DNA of 46,417 nt. Origin: Cyclobacteriaceae bacterium (GTDB lineage Bacteria > Bacteroidota > Bacteroidia > Cytophagales > Cyclobacteriaceae). Positions 34,608 to 42,103 of this stretch are shown one piece after another (positions within the stretch are counted from its first letter, which is position 1; each line of letters starts with the position of its first letter). The notes under the pieces are model-generated. The model worked only from the letters and a program-made list of their open reading frames with translations. It ran no database searches and was not told where the DNA came from. The stretch is taken from the NCBI GenBank assembly GCA_958296015.1, contig CATQIH010000037.1:1-46417 (forward strand). The letters run 5' to 3'. Both the position numbers and the translations under genes were made by a program.

Positions 34608-35258
34608 TCAATCCAGTGCTTGCATAAGTGCCAAAGCTTTCTTCTGATAAGGATTGTTGGTGGCAGTCAGTAGCGTCAGATTACTTTTCGCCTGCTGCAC
34701 CTGGTGTGTTTTCAGATAGGCCAGTGCCTGATACCAGAGGATTGCCTCCCAGAGGATTGCCTCCCAGAGGTTTGCCTCATAAAAGCCGGAGCTTTGCTGC
34801 GTTTTCACCTGCTCAAACCGGGCAATGGCTTCTGCCTGCTGACCGGTTTCATAATAGCAGAGTGCCAGGTAAAAAGTATAGGCAGGCCGGGTAGCATAGG
34901 CATTCAACAACCGGATGGCCATGTGGTAGTCTCCTGCTTCATATGCCTGCATGGCAACCGAAAGATCGTCCCGGTGCCTGATATGTGCCGATCGCGTGGC
35001 AGGATTGATCACGTTGGGGTAGTGTTGGTAGTATTTATCTGCCACAGCAACGGCATCTTCTGGCTGGTTTATCATCCAATAACTTAGCCCCAGTAAAAGA
35101 CACACGGAAGCTGCCAGCTTCCACCATTGATTCCACCCATGTGCAGCGTACTGGTAACTTTTATCTTCAGCATCGCATAGCAGTTGCTTGAGCCGCTGCA
35201 TTTCAAACAGGTTGATGCCTTGTCTTATATCTTCCTCAGACATGGGTTCTCTTTTCAT
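34608..35258 (-). CDS. Membrane-anchored TPR protein paired with the CHAT protein
   Basis: A 216-residue protein with a cytosolic N-terminus (MKREPMSEEDIRQGINLFE), one membrane helix (about 45-65, WWKLAASVCLLLGLSYWMI) and a periplasmic TPR part (YEAGDYHMAIRLLNAY, YYETGQQAEAIARFEQ, YLKTHQVQQAKSNL). The layout resembles the anti-sigma-like or adaptor proteins that sit between an ECF sigma gene and a TPR-CHAT gene in this phylum; no sigma gene is here. Codons in 34734-34778 are a perfect-frame triplication of a 15-bp unit encoding EAILW, giving EANLWEAILWEAILW. Confidence 0.75.
   Translation of the reverse strand: MKREPMSEEDIRQGINLFEMQRLKQLLCDAEDKSYQYAAHGWNQWWKLAASVCLLLGLSYWMINQPEDAVAVADKYYQHYPNVINPATRSAHIRHRDDLSVAMQAYEAGDYHMAIRLLNAYATRPAYTFYLALCYYETGQQAEAIARFEQVKTQQSSGFYEANLWEAILWEAILWYQALAYLKTHQVQQAKSNLTLLTATNNPYQKKALALMQALD
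34734..34778. repeat. In-frame 3 x 15-bp tandem repeat inside the TPR gene
   Basis: CCAGAGGATTGCCTC occurs twice, and once as CCAGAGGTTTGCCTC. Each unit encodes five residues (EAILW or EANLW), so copy changes keep the frame and alter one helix by whole-unit steps. Confidence 0.85.
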
Positions 35259-35290
35259 CTTAATGCATCGTAACCAGCAATGGTAAACAC

Positions 35291-35298
35291 CAAAAATA
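35291..35298 (-). promoter_or_regulatory. Candidate -7 element for the TPR-CHAT operon
   Basis: TATTTTTG on the minus strand fits TAnnTTTG and lies 32 nt before the ATG at 35258. A good -33 was not found. Confidence 0.4.
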
Positions 35299-35397
35299 TT
35301 TTTTTCATCTGCTGTTTACTTGTTATGCCGTGGCTGTATTAAGGTGCTAAAACAAGTTTGGTATAAAATAGTCCATTTTCCATTTCACTTAAAAACA

Positions 35398-37824
35398 ATG
35401 AACACGCTTAGTAAAACCCTCACGTTGATCCTGATGGCAGTCGTACTGCTGTTGTCCGCCTGTAAAAAAGATGCAGAAGTACCCGGCCAGCCTCCTACCG
35501 CCAATGCCGGTGCTGACCTAACGGGCACTGTTGGCAACTCGGTAGCCTTAGTCGGCACCGCCAGCGACCCTGACGGAGACGCACTGACCACTTCCTGGAG
35601 TATTGTGTCGGCTCCTTCGGGCAGTTCGGCCACTGTCAGCTCGCCTGGCAACCTGACCACTTCTTTTGTACCGGATGTGGCGGGGCCGTATACCCTTAAG
35701 CTAACGGCAAGCGATGGCAGTCATGATCCTGTGTCAGATGAGGTAGTGGTGACGGCAGAAGAATCCGTAGGAGAACCTCCGGTAGTTGTTATCCGCAATG
35801 ATCAAGGTACTGAGATTACGGCAGATAATAAAAACACAAGTGCGGCCCTGGGGTCAAGTTATGTGCTGGATGGCAGTGGTTCTTATGATCCGGAAAATGC
35901 TGTCCTGACCTATGCCTGGGAAGTAACAAAAGCACCGGACAATGCCGACTATACGCTCACTGAAAGCAGCGATAAAAAGACGGCAACCTTTGCACCCAAA
36001 ACCACCGGAGACTATACCTTCCGCCTGTCGGTGACCGATCCTGATCAAAATACAGCCACTAAGGAAGTCACGCTATCTGCTATGGCCGAAACGATCATCA
36101 TCACCCAGGATGTGATTGCTGATACTACCTGGGCCGATCTGTTTGCTGATCCGGCCATACCCGATTACTACGTGAACCAAGATATTGATGTCACTGCCAA
36201 GCTCACGATCCAACCTGGGGTGGTAATACATTTCAAAGAAGATGCAACGCTGAGAGTGCCTTCCGGTGGAGCACTCATGGCCCAGGGTACAGCAGACAAA
36301 GGTATTGTGTTTACTACGGAGGACGAAGCAGGTGCGGTTCATTGGAATGGCCTTTATATCGAGTCCAGCAGTGCTCAGAATGTCCTGGACTATGTCACCG
36401 TCGCTTTTGCAGGTGGTGGTAATCTGATCTATCAGGGTGGATACAAAAGCGCATGTATAGGTATTGATGAGGATGCTAAACTGAAGATACTCAACACAAC
36501 CATTGCTAATAGCGATGCTGATGGCATCTTTGTCAGTGGTACATCTAGTATTACAGAAATGAAGAACAATGTTTTCAGAAACAACGCCAGGTATGCCATG
36601 TCTGTCTCTATCAACCAGACAGGCACGATAGATCAAAGCAATGTGTTTGAAGACAATACTGACACTGAACGGAAAGAAAACATCGTACACATCTATGATT
36701 CCAACATGAGTGCGGCCCAGGAATGGTTTGCCTTGAATGGTGGAGGAATCTACTATTTCTCCGGCAACACCAGCGTATCTGCTGCCCTAACCATCCACGA
36801 AGGTGCCCGGCTAGAATTTGCGGAAGGCACGTCTATGAGCATCGCCACTGGAGGACAGATCAGTGCTGTAGGCACAGCAGACAACCATGTTGTATTTACC
36901 AGTGACAATACAAGTGATGGTATCAAATGGGCAGGCTTATACATAGCATCCAGCAACCAGAACAACGTGCTGAACTATGTGGAAATTACCCATGCAGGCA
37001 ATGGCAACCTTATCTACGACGGAGGTTATCAGTCTGCCAACCTGGCGGTAGATAATGAAGGCAAGGTTGCTATCACCAACAGCGTCATTGCTGAGGGCAA
37101 CAGCTCAGGCTTGTATGTGAATAATGGTGAGGGGTTGGTAAGCTTTGGCAACAACACATTTACCAACAATGTGGGCGGTTATGCTGCGATCTTACTGCCA
37201 CCAAATGCAGCAGGCATGATAGATTCGCTCAGCACATTCGCCGGCAACAAACTGAATGGTGTATATATACTGAAACGCAACTATACATCAGAAGCCAACT
37301 TTACCGACGATAGTAACAAACATTGGGTAAAGCTCAGTGGTGAAGCGTTTTACAACTTTGTTAGCAGCATCGAACTGCAAGCACCACTCACCATTGCTCC
37401 GGGTACCATGCTGAAGTTCAACCCAAATGTTATACTCACCGTCGCTGCCACTGGTTATCTGAATGCCACCGGTACGGCAGACCAGCAGATCACCTTCACC
37501 AGTCTGGCTGGCAGCGGCGACAACTGGGGGGGCATCCTATTCGAATCGAGCAATGCCAACAATGCACTAATTTATACGCAGATACTGTATGCCGGCAATG
37601 CCAATACGATCTATGACGGAGGGTACAAGAAAGCTGCCATAGGTGTAGATTCAGGTGCCAAGCTCAAGTTGATGAATACTACTGTTGCCAATAGCAGCGA
37701 CTATGGCTTGTGGGTCAGTGGTGGCACTGTCAACGACATCACAGAAGCAGACCCAGAAGCAGTAACAAAGGTAACCGATGCGAACACATTTTCTGATAAT
37801 GGTAACGAAGATGTAGTTTTCTAG
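35398..37824 (+). CDS. Lipoprotein with two PKD-like domains and a triplicated beta-helix region
   Basis: An 808-residue surface-type lipoprotein. The start was set at 35398 because it gives a lipoprotein signal (MNTLSKTLTLILMAVVLLLSAC, then KKDAEVPG); an earlier ATG would add 26 residues and spoil it. Residues about 35-125 and 130-225 are two PKD/cadherin-like domains (DPDGDALTTSWSI, SYDPENAVLTYAWEV). Residues 235-808 hold three related blocks of about 170-190 residues, each with LTI.PG..L.F....L, GTAD..I.FTS, W.GLYIESS..NNVL.Y and GNLIYDGGY, which predict a right-handed parallel beta-helix as in Pel/nosD-type proteins. It could bind or cleave polysaccharide, but no catalytic residue is evident. 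A terminator-like hairpin follows at 37840. Confidence 0.82.
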   Translation: MNTLSKTLTLILMAVVLLLSACKKDAEVPGQPPTANAGADLTGTVGNSVALVGTASDPDGDALTTSWSIVSAPSGSSATVSSPGNLTTSFVPDVAGPYTLKLTASDGSHDPVSDEVVVTAEESVGEPPVVVIRNDQGTEITADNKNTSAALGSSYVLDGSGSYDPENAVLTYAWEVTKAPDNADYTLTESSDKKTATFAPKTTGDYTFRLSVTDPDQNTATKEVTLSAMAETIIITQDVIADTTWADLFADPAIPDYYVNQDIDVTAKLTIQPGVVIHFKEDATLRVPSGGALMAQGTADKGIVFTTEDEAGAVHWNGLYIESSSAQNVLDYVTVAFAGGGNLIYQGGYKSACIGIDEDAKLKILNTTIANSDADGIFVSGTSSITEMKNNVFRNNARYAMSVSINQTGTIDQSNVFEDNTDTERKENIVHIYDSNMSAAQEWFALNGGGIYYFSGNTSVSAALTIHEGARLEFAEGTSMSIATGGQISAVGTADNHVVFTSDNTSDGIKWAGLYIASSNQNNVLNYVEITHAGNGNLIYDGGYQSANLAVDNEGKVAITNSVIAEGNSSGLYVNNGEGLVSFGNNTFTNNVGGYAAILLPPNAAGMIDSLSTFAGNKLNGVYILKRNYTSEANFTDDSNKHWVKLSGEAFYNFVSSIELQAPLTIAPGTMLKFNPNVILTVAATGYLNATGTADQQITFTSLAGSGDNWGGILFESSNANNALIYTQILYAGNANTIYDGGYKKAAIGVDSGAKLKLMNTTVANSSDYGLWVSGGTVNDITEADPEAVTKVTDANTFSDNGNEDVVF

Positions 37825-37839
37825 CATATGCTATAAGAC

Positions 37840-37866
37840 AAAGCAGCTATCTTTATTAGCTGCTTT
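37840..37866 (+). terminator. Terminator-like hairpin after the beta-helix lipoprotein gene
   Basis: AAAGCAGCTA pairs perfectly with TAGCTGCTTT around a 7-nt loop, 15 nt after the stop. The T-run is only the three Ts in the stem, so efficiency is uncertain. Confidence 0.6.
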
Positions 37867-37909
37867 ATGCTTACGTGCAAAACGCTTTAGCTGATAACGG
37901 TATATTTAC

Positions 37910-37940
37910 TTGTAAAACATCCACAACCTTATGTACTTTG
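37910..37940 (+). promoter_or_regulatory. Candidate promoter of the outer-membrane barrel gene
   Basis: TTG (37910-37912), a 21-nt spacer and TACTTTG (37934-37940). The -7 box is one base shorter than TAnnTTTG. It lies 40 nt before the ATG. Confidence 0.4.
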
Positions 37941-37980
37941 CATTTTATTTGTAATCAAACGTAACCAAACAATTTTAACG

Positions 37981-38556
37981 ATGATGATGAAAACGTATGT
38001 ATTAGTTTTTGCGATGCTGCTAACCAGCACCTTCACCTTTGCCCAGGGCGGCAGAGAAGCCTACAGCCAGGGCGACAAAACCCTTCAGTTTGGTGTTGGA
38101 CTAGGCAGAACCGGGGGTTATTATAATAGTGGTTTCAGTTATGGTTTTGGTGTCCCTTTATCTGCGGCACTGGAGTTTGGTGCCAGCAAATATTTCAGCG
38201 TAGGGCCTTATGCTGCTTTTGCTTCTTACAGCAGCCGTTTTAACCAGAGAGATAATTTTAGATACAGTATTTTCAGTGTAGGAGCCAAAGGGTCATTTCA
38301 CTACTTGTCGCTCATCAACGGGCCACTGGAACTGGGCATCGATGAGTCAAAACTGGATTTATATATCTCTATATATCTTGGACTTGCTTTTGACAAATAC
38401 AATATTAGTTATTTTAATGATTATAATAGGTCTTATCTGGACTTTGGCACGGTGATAGGCGGACGTTATATGATCAATGAGCAGTTGGGAGCTTTCACGG
38501 AAATTGGCTATGGCGCACTGGCAGTATGGACGTTGGGGCTTTCTTACCGGTTCTAA
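37981..38556 (+). CDS. Small outer-membrane beta-barrel protein
   Basis: A 191-residue exported protein. The signal peptide MMMKTYVLVFAMLLTSTFTFAQ is followed by alternating strands rich in Gly, Tyr and Phe (LQFGVGLGRTGGYYN, YFSVGPYAAFASYSS, YSIFSVGAKGSFHYL) and a C-terminal strand ending in Phe (LAVWTLGLSYRF), the usual barrel-assembly signal. The size fits an 8-stranded barrel. There are three possible Met starts in a row; the first is used. The function is not visible; it stands alone between two hairpins. Confidence 0.82.
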   Translation: MMMKTYVLVFAMLLTSTFTFAQGGREAYSQGDKTLQFGVGLGRTGGYYNSGFSYGFGVPLSAALEFGASKYFSVGPYAAFASYSSRFNQRDNFRYSIFSVGAKGSFHYLSLINGPLELGIDESKLDLYISIYLGLAFDKYNISYFNDYNRSYLDFGTVIGGRYMINEQLGAFTEIGYGALAVWTLGLSYRF

Positions 38557-38564
38557 TAAACAAA

Positions 38565-38600
38565 AAAACCTGCAAGGTCTTCGAAGACCTTGCAGGTTTT
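38565..38600. terminator. 36-nt perfect palindrome acting as bidirectional terminator
   Basis: AAAACCTGCAAGGTCTTC and its exact complement meet without spacer, giving up to 16 paired bases around a TCGA loop with A- and T-runs at the ends. It lies 9 nt after one stop and 13 nt before the converging stop. Confidence 0.9.
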
Positions 38601-38613
38601 AATTTACTTGTAA

Positions 38614-39258
38614 TTAGCTTAGTTCTTCTACCAACCAGACAATAAAGAAAATAACGCCTACAAGCCATGCAATACTTGCAATAACTCCTATAGCAGGTAC
38701 ATACGAAGCACCGTAAATAATTGACAGAATCAACCCCACACCTAAAAAGATAATAGCCAGTCTCAAGTTCTTATCCAAATCATTCAACCCTTCAGCTTTA
38801 TTAGGAGATGCTGTTTTGCGGTATTCTTTCACCAGCGATTTGATCTCTTTGCGCATCTCTTTACGGGTTGCCCGTACTTCCTTTTTGGTCAGATACTGAT
38901 CTTTAGCGGCTTCTTTCAGGTTGTTGATGCGGGCTACATGCTGCTTCAGGTTTTCGTTGCCGCTTTTTTCCAATTGCTGCTGCGCTGATTCAACCATCGC
39001 TTCCACATCTTCTGTCTTTTGCACTTTTTGCGCAATAGAAGCTTGCAGTTCTTTGCTGCTGATGCTTTCCGAAGCTATCTTTTCCGGTGTTGCCGCCCTA
39101 TCTGCTGTCTGCTGAGCAGGCAGAGCCTTGGGAGTTTGTTTGAAGTAATATGAGTTGCCGTAGGCAATTTTGCTCGACTGGCAGCCTGAAAAGATGCAGG
39201 CAACAGTAAATATACCAAGAAGCGTAAAGTAGATTGATTTGATCATTGTTCTGTTCAA
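38614..39258 (-). CDS. Predicted lipoprotein with coiled coil and two C-terminal membrane helices
   Basis: 214 residues. The N-terminus has a lipoprotein signal (MNRTMIKSIYFTLLGIFTVACIFSGC, Cys at 26; a downstream Met at 5 is also possible). Residues 60-155 are charged and helical, with a clear Lys/Glu coiled-coil look (KKEVRATRKEMRKEIKSLVK). Residues about 165-210 form two hydrophobic helices (RLAIIFLGVGLILSIIYGA, IGVIASIAWLVGVIFFIVWL). A lipidated Cys followed by membrane helices is unusual, because it suggests the protein stays in the inner membrane. I do not recognise a named family, although the Bacteroidota YqaE-like two-helix tail is similar. Confidence 0.7.
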   Translation of the reverse strand: MNRTMIKSIYFTLLGIFTVACIFSGCQSSKIAYGNSYYFKQTPKALPAQQTADRAATPEKIASESISSKELQASIAQKVQKTEDVEAMVESAQQQLEKSGNENLKQHVARINNLKEAAKDQYLTKKEVRATRKEMRKEIKSLVKEYRKTASPNKAEGLNDLDKNLRLAIIFLGVGLILSIIYGASYVPAIGVIASIAWLVGVIFFIVWLVEELS

Positions 39259-39439
39259 TTAAATAGTTAGATATAAAAAATACTCAATAATAGCATAAGG
39301 TATAGTTAAACATTGATTCTTCTGACAAAGATATAAATCTAGCAATAGTATAATATAAAATTGGCCAAGAATATTTATTCAATGTATTGCTTTACCAAGA
39401 GAAAGACATCTTTCTGCTGATGTTTTGTATAACTCCCAC

Positions 39440-39480
39440 AAAAAAAGCAGCTTCTCTGCTGTCGCGCTGAGAAACTGCTT
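39440..39480 (-). terminator. Rho-independent terminator of the glycogen operon
   Basis: On the minus strand AAGCAG-t-TTCTC-type arms (AAGCAGTTTCTC and GAGAAGCTGCTT) pair over 11 of 12 positions around a 12-nt loop, and a run of seven Ts follows. It lies 24 nt after the phosphorylase stop codon. Confidence 0.85.
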
Positions 39481-39504
39481 CACTGGTTCTTTACGAATGA
39501 CCTG

Positions 39505-42066
39505 TCAGATCCACTTCACCAGGTTATAGTCCTGCCGGTGTGGCAGCAACTTATTTTTAGGGAATATCCTGAAGCCATATTCAAAAACGCCGGCAAGCTT
39601 GATCTGCTTTTTGCAGGTATAGCGCACCAGGTTGCCACTATCTTCTCCGTCACTGACTCCCTCCGGCTGTAGCTCCTCGCTTAGCAAAATCTGATTGCCT
39701 TCTTTTCCTTTTTCTGCAACAAGCAACTCTACACCCACTTCTTCGGGTACAAGGCTACCGAGCTTCAGCACAATATTCGCAGTAAACTCTTCTCCCAAAG
39801 GAAGCGGCTGATTATCAGTGTTGTACACCGTTTTCTCCACCACTTCAATGGTATTCCATACGCTGGTGGTTTTGGCCTTCCAGGCGGCCTGCTGCCGTGC
39901 CAGCGCAAAATTATCTGCTTCCATCTTCCTATGACGCTCGGCCAGCTTATGATAAAACTTACTGTGGTAATCGTCCATCATGCGTTTCATGGTAAACTGC
40001 GGTGCCACATAAGCAATGGTCTGTTTCATTCTACTTACCCAGTTTTCAGAAATACCATCTTTGTTTCTCTCATAGTACTCCGGAATGATCTCATGCTCGA
40101 GCTTGTTGTAGATGGTTTCGGCATCCAGTTCATCCTGGTGATCCTGGTTTTCGTATGCTTTTTCTTCGGGCAGTGCCCAGCCTGCATCGGGCCGATAGCC
40201 TTCGGCAAACCAGCCATCCAGCACGCTGAAGTTCATCACACCATTCATGGTAGCTTTCATGCCACTGGTGCCCGAGGCTTCCAGCGGACGGGTCGGCGTA
40301 TTGAGCCACACATCCACTCCTTTCACCATCATGCTGGCAATGTCCATGTCATAGTCTTCCAGAAAAATCACTTTGCCCAGAAACTCCGGTCTGCCGGATA
40401 GTTCGTAAATATGCTTGATCAGCCCCTGCCCGCCCCTGTCTGCCGGGTGTGCTTTGCCGGCAAAGATAAACTGTACCGGACAGTTGGGGTTGTTCACGAT
40501 TCTGGAAAGCCGCTCCGGGTTTCTAAACAGCAACTGCGCACGTTTATAGGTGGCAAACCTGCGGGCAAAACCAAAGATCAGCTTGTTTTCGTTCAGCGCA
40601 TTGATTGTATCCATCACTTTTTTAGGATTGACATACTGTACCCGCATGTTTCGCTCCAACCTGGCCCTGATCATGTGGATTAGATCTTGTTTCTGCCGCT
40701 GCTTGATGGCAAATATTTCCTTGTCCGGCACTTCTTTGATCTTTTCCCAGTATTTGTTGTCTGACTGGTGTTCCAGAAACCCTTTCCCAAAGGTCTTGGT
40801 ATACAACTCCTGCCACTCGCGGGCAGTCCAGGTAGGATAATGCACACTATTGGTTACATAGTCGATATGCAGCTCGTTGGCCTCATAGCCTGGGTACAGA
40901 TCGTTGAACATATGCTGCGATACCCTGCCGTGAATACGGCTCACACCGTTCATAGCCTGCGACATTCTGGCAGCAAGATGGCTCATAGAAAACTCTTCAT
41001 CTTTGTTGTAAGGGTCCAACCGACCCAGACCGATAAAGGTCTCCCACGAAAGGCTGAGGCTGTTGGCATAGTCAGAAAAGTAAGACCACATCATGCCTTC
41101 ATGGAAGCTGTCGTGCCCGGCAGGCACTGGGGTGTGGGTGGTAAATAGCGAAGAAGAGCGGATCACTTCGGAAGCTTCGCCAAAGCTGAGTCCTTTTTTG
41201 ACATACTTTTTCAATCGTTCCAGGCTGATAAAGGCCGCATGGCCTTCGTTGAGGTGAAAAACATCGGGTTGTAAACCGAGGGCTTCCAGTGCACGCACAC
41301 CTCCGATTCCCAGCAGAATCTCCTGCTTCAGCCGGTTCTCACGGTCGCCGCCATAGAGCTGGTGGGTGATGAATTTATCATCCTCCTGGTTTTCTTCAAT
41401 ATCCGTATCCAGCAGATACAAAGGTACCCGTCCGACACTGGCTTTCCATATCTTGGCCGTAAGTACACGATCGGGCAAGTCTACCTGCACTTTGAGCCAG
41501 TTGCCATCATCGCCTCTCACTGGCTCTACCGGCAGGTAGGTAAATCGCTGAGCATCATAATGTGCCAGCTGATCGCCGTGGATAGACAATTCCTGCCGAA
41601 AATAACCGTAGCGGTAGAGCAATCCCATACCCACCAGGTCTACATTTTCGTCGCTGGCTTCTTTGAGGAAATCGCCGGCCAGTACGCCTAGTCCTCCGGA
41701 GTATAGCTTGAAAGAAGCGTGCAGGCCATATTCCATACAGAAATAGCCTATTTTGCTTCCCTGCTTATGGTTGCCTTCTTCCATGTATTTATTGAACCGC
41801 TCACTAATCTCAGTGAGTTTTTGCATGAAGTCTTCATCAGCTTCCAGACGTTGAAAATCTTCATAGTTCAGTTGGTCCAACAACGCAATCGGGTTATGGT
41901 GTAAAGCTTCCCATTTGCCGGAATGAATGCTGCAAAATAAGTCGGTGGCATCATATTGCCAGCACCACCAGAGGTTGTGAGCAATCTGATCAAGCATCTC
42001 CAGTTTTTTGGGTACTTTAGACTGTATGTATAATCTTTTCCACTGTGGGGTGTTGTTTTCTATCAT
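39505..42066 (-). CDS. glgP: Alpha-glucan (glycogen) phosphorylase, GT35
   Basis: An 853-residue enzyme that releases glucose-1-phosphate from alpha-1,4-glucan. The start was set at 42066 (MIENNTPQWKRLYIQSKVPKKL), since the longer frame would reach into the preceding gene. It has HNLWWCWQYDATDLF, YCMEYGLHASFKLYSGGLGVLAGDF, FHLNEGHAAF, FTTHTPVPAGHDSF, FGFARRFATYKRAQLL, FAGKAHPAD and the PLP lysine K604 in EASGTSGMKATMNG. This is the archaeal/bacterial alpha-glucan phosphorylase subtype with a short N-terminal DUF3417-like part, not the classic long glycogen phosphorylase. It follows the debranching enzyme gene by 37 nt. Confidence 0.93.
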   Translation of the reverse strand: MIENNTPQWKRLYIQSKVPKKLEMLDQIAHNLWWCWQYDATDLFCSIHSGKWEALHHNPIALLDQLNYEDFQRLEADEDFMQKLTEISERFNKYMEEGNHKQGSKIGYFCMEYGLHASFKLYSGGLGVLAGDFLKEASDENVDLVGMGLLYRYGYFRQELSIHGDQLAHYDAQRFTYLPVEPVRGDDGNWLKVQVDLPDRVLTAKIWKASVGRVPLYLLDTDIEENQEDDKFITHQLYGGDRENRLKQEILLGIGGVRALEALGLQPDVFHLNEGHAAFISLERLKKYVKKGLSFGEASEVIRSSSLFTTHTPVPAGHDSFHEGMMWSYFSDYANSLSLSWETFIGLGRLDPYNKDEEFSMSHLAARMSQAMNGVSRIHGRVSQHMFNDLYPGYEANELHIDYVTNSVHYPTWTAREWQELYTKTFGKGFLEHQSDNKYWEKIKEVPDKEIFAIKQRQKQDLIHMIRARLERNMRVQYVNPKKVMDTINALNENKLIFGFARRFATYKRAQLLFRNPERLSRIVNNPNCPVQFIFAGKAHPADRGGQGLIKHIYELSGRPEFLGKVIFLEDYDMDIASMMVKGVDVWLNTPTRPLEASGTSGMKATMNGVMNFSVLDGWFAEGYRPDAGWALPEEKAYENQDHQDELDAETIYNKLEHEIIPEYYERNKDGISENWVSRMKQTIAYVAPQFTMKRMMDDYHSKFYHKLAERHRKMEADNFALARQQAAWKAKTTSVWNTIEVVEKTVYNTDNQPLPLGEEFTANIVLKLGSLVPEEVGVELLVAEKGKEGNQILLSEELQPEGVSDGEDSGNLVRYTCKKQIKLAGVFEYGFRIFPKNKLLPHRQDYNLVKWI

Positions 42067-42103
42067 AAGTGTAGGGTAATAATGTAATAATGGTTTGGTA
42101 ATA

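Noticed and set aside
36073-36690. 205-codon minus-strand frame
   Set aside because: Antisense to the beta-helix lipoprotein and Cys/His-rich as expected of a shadow.
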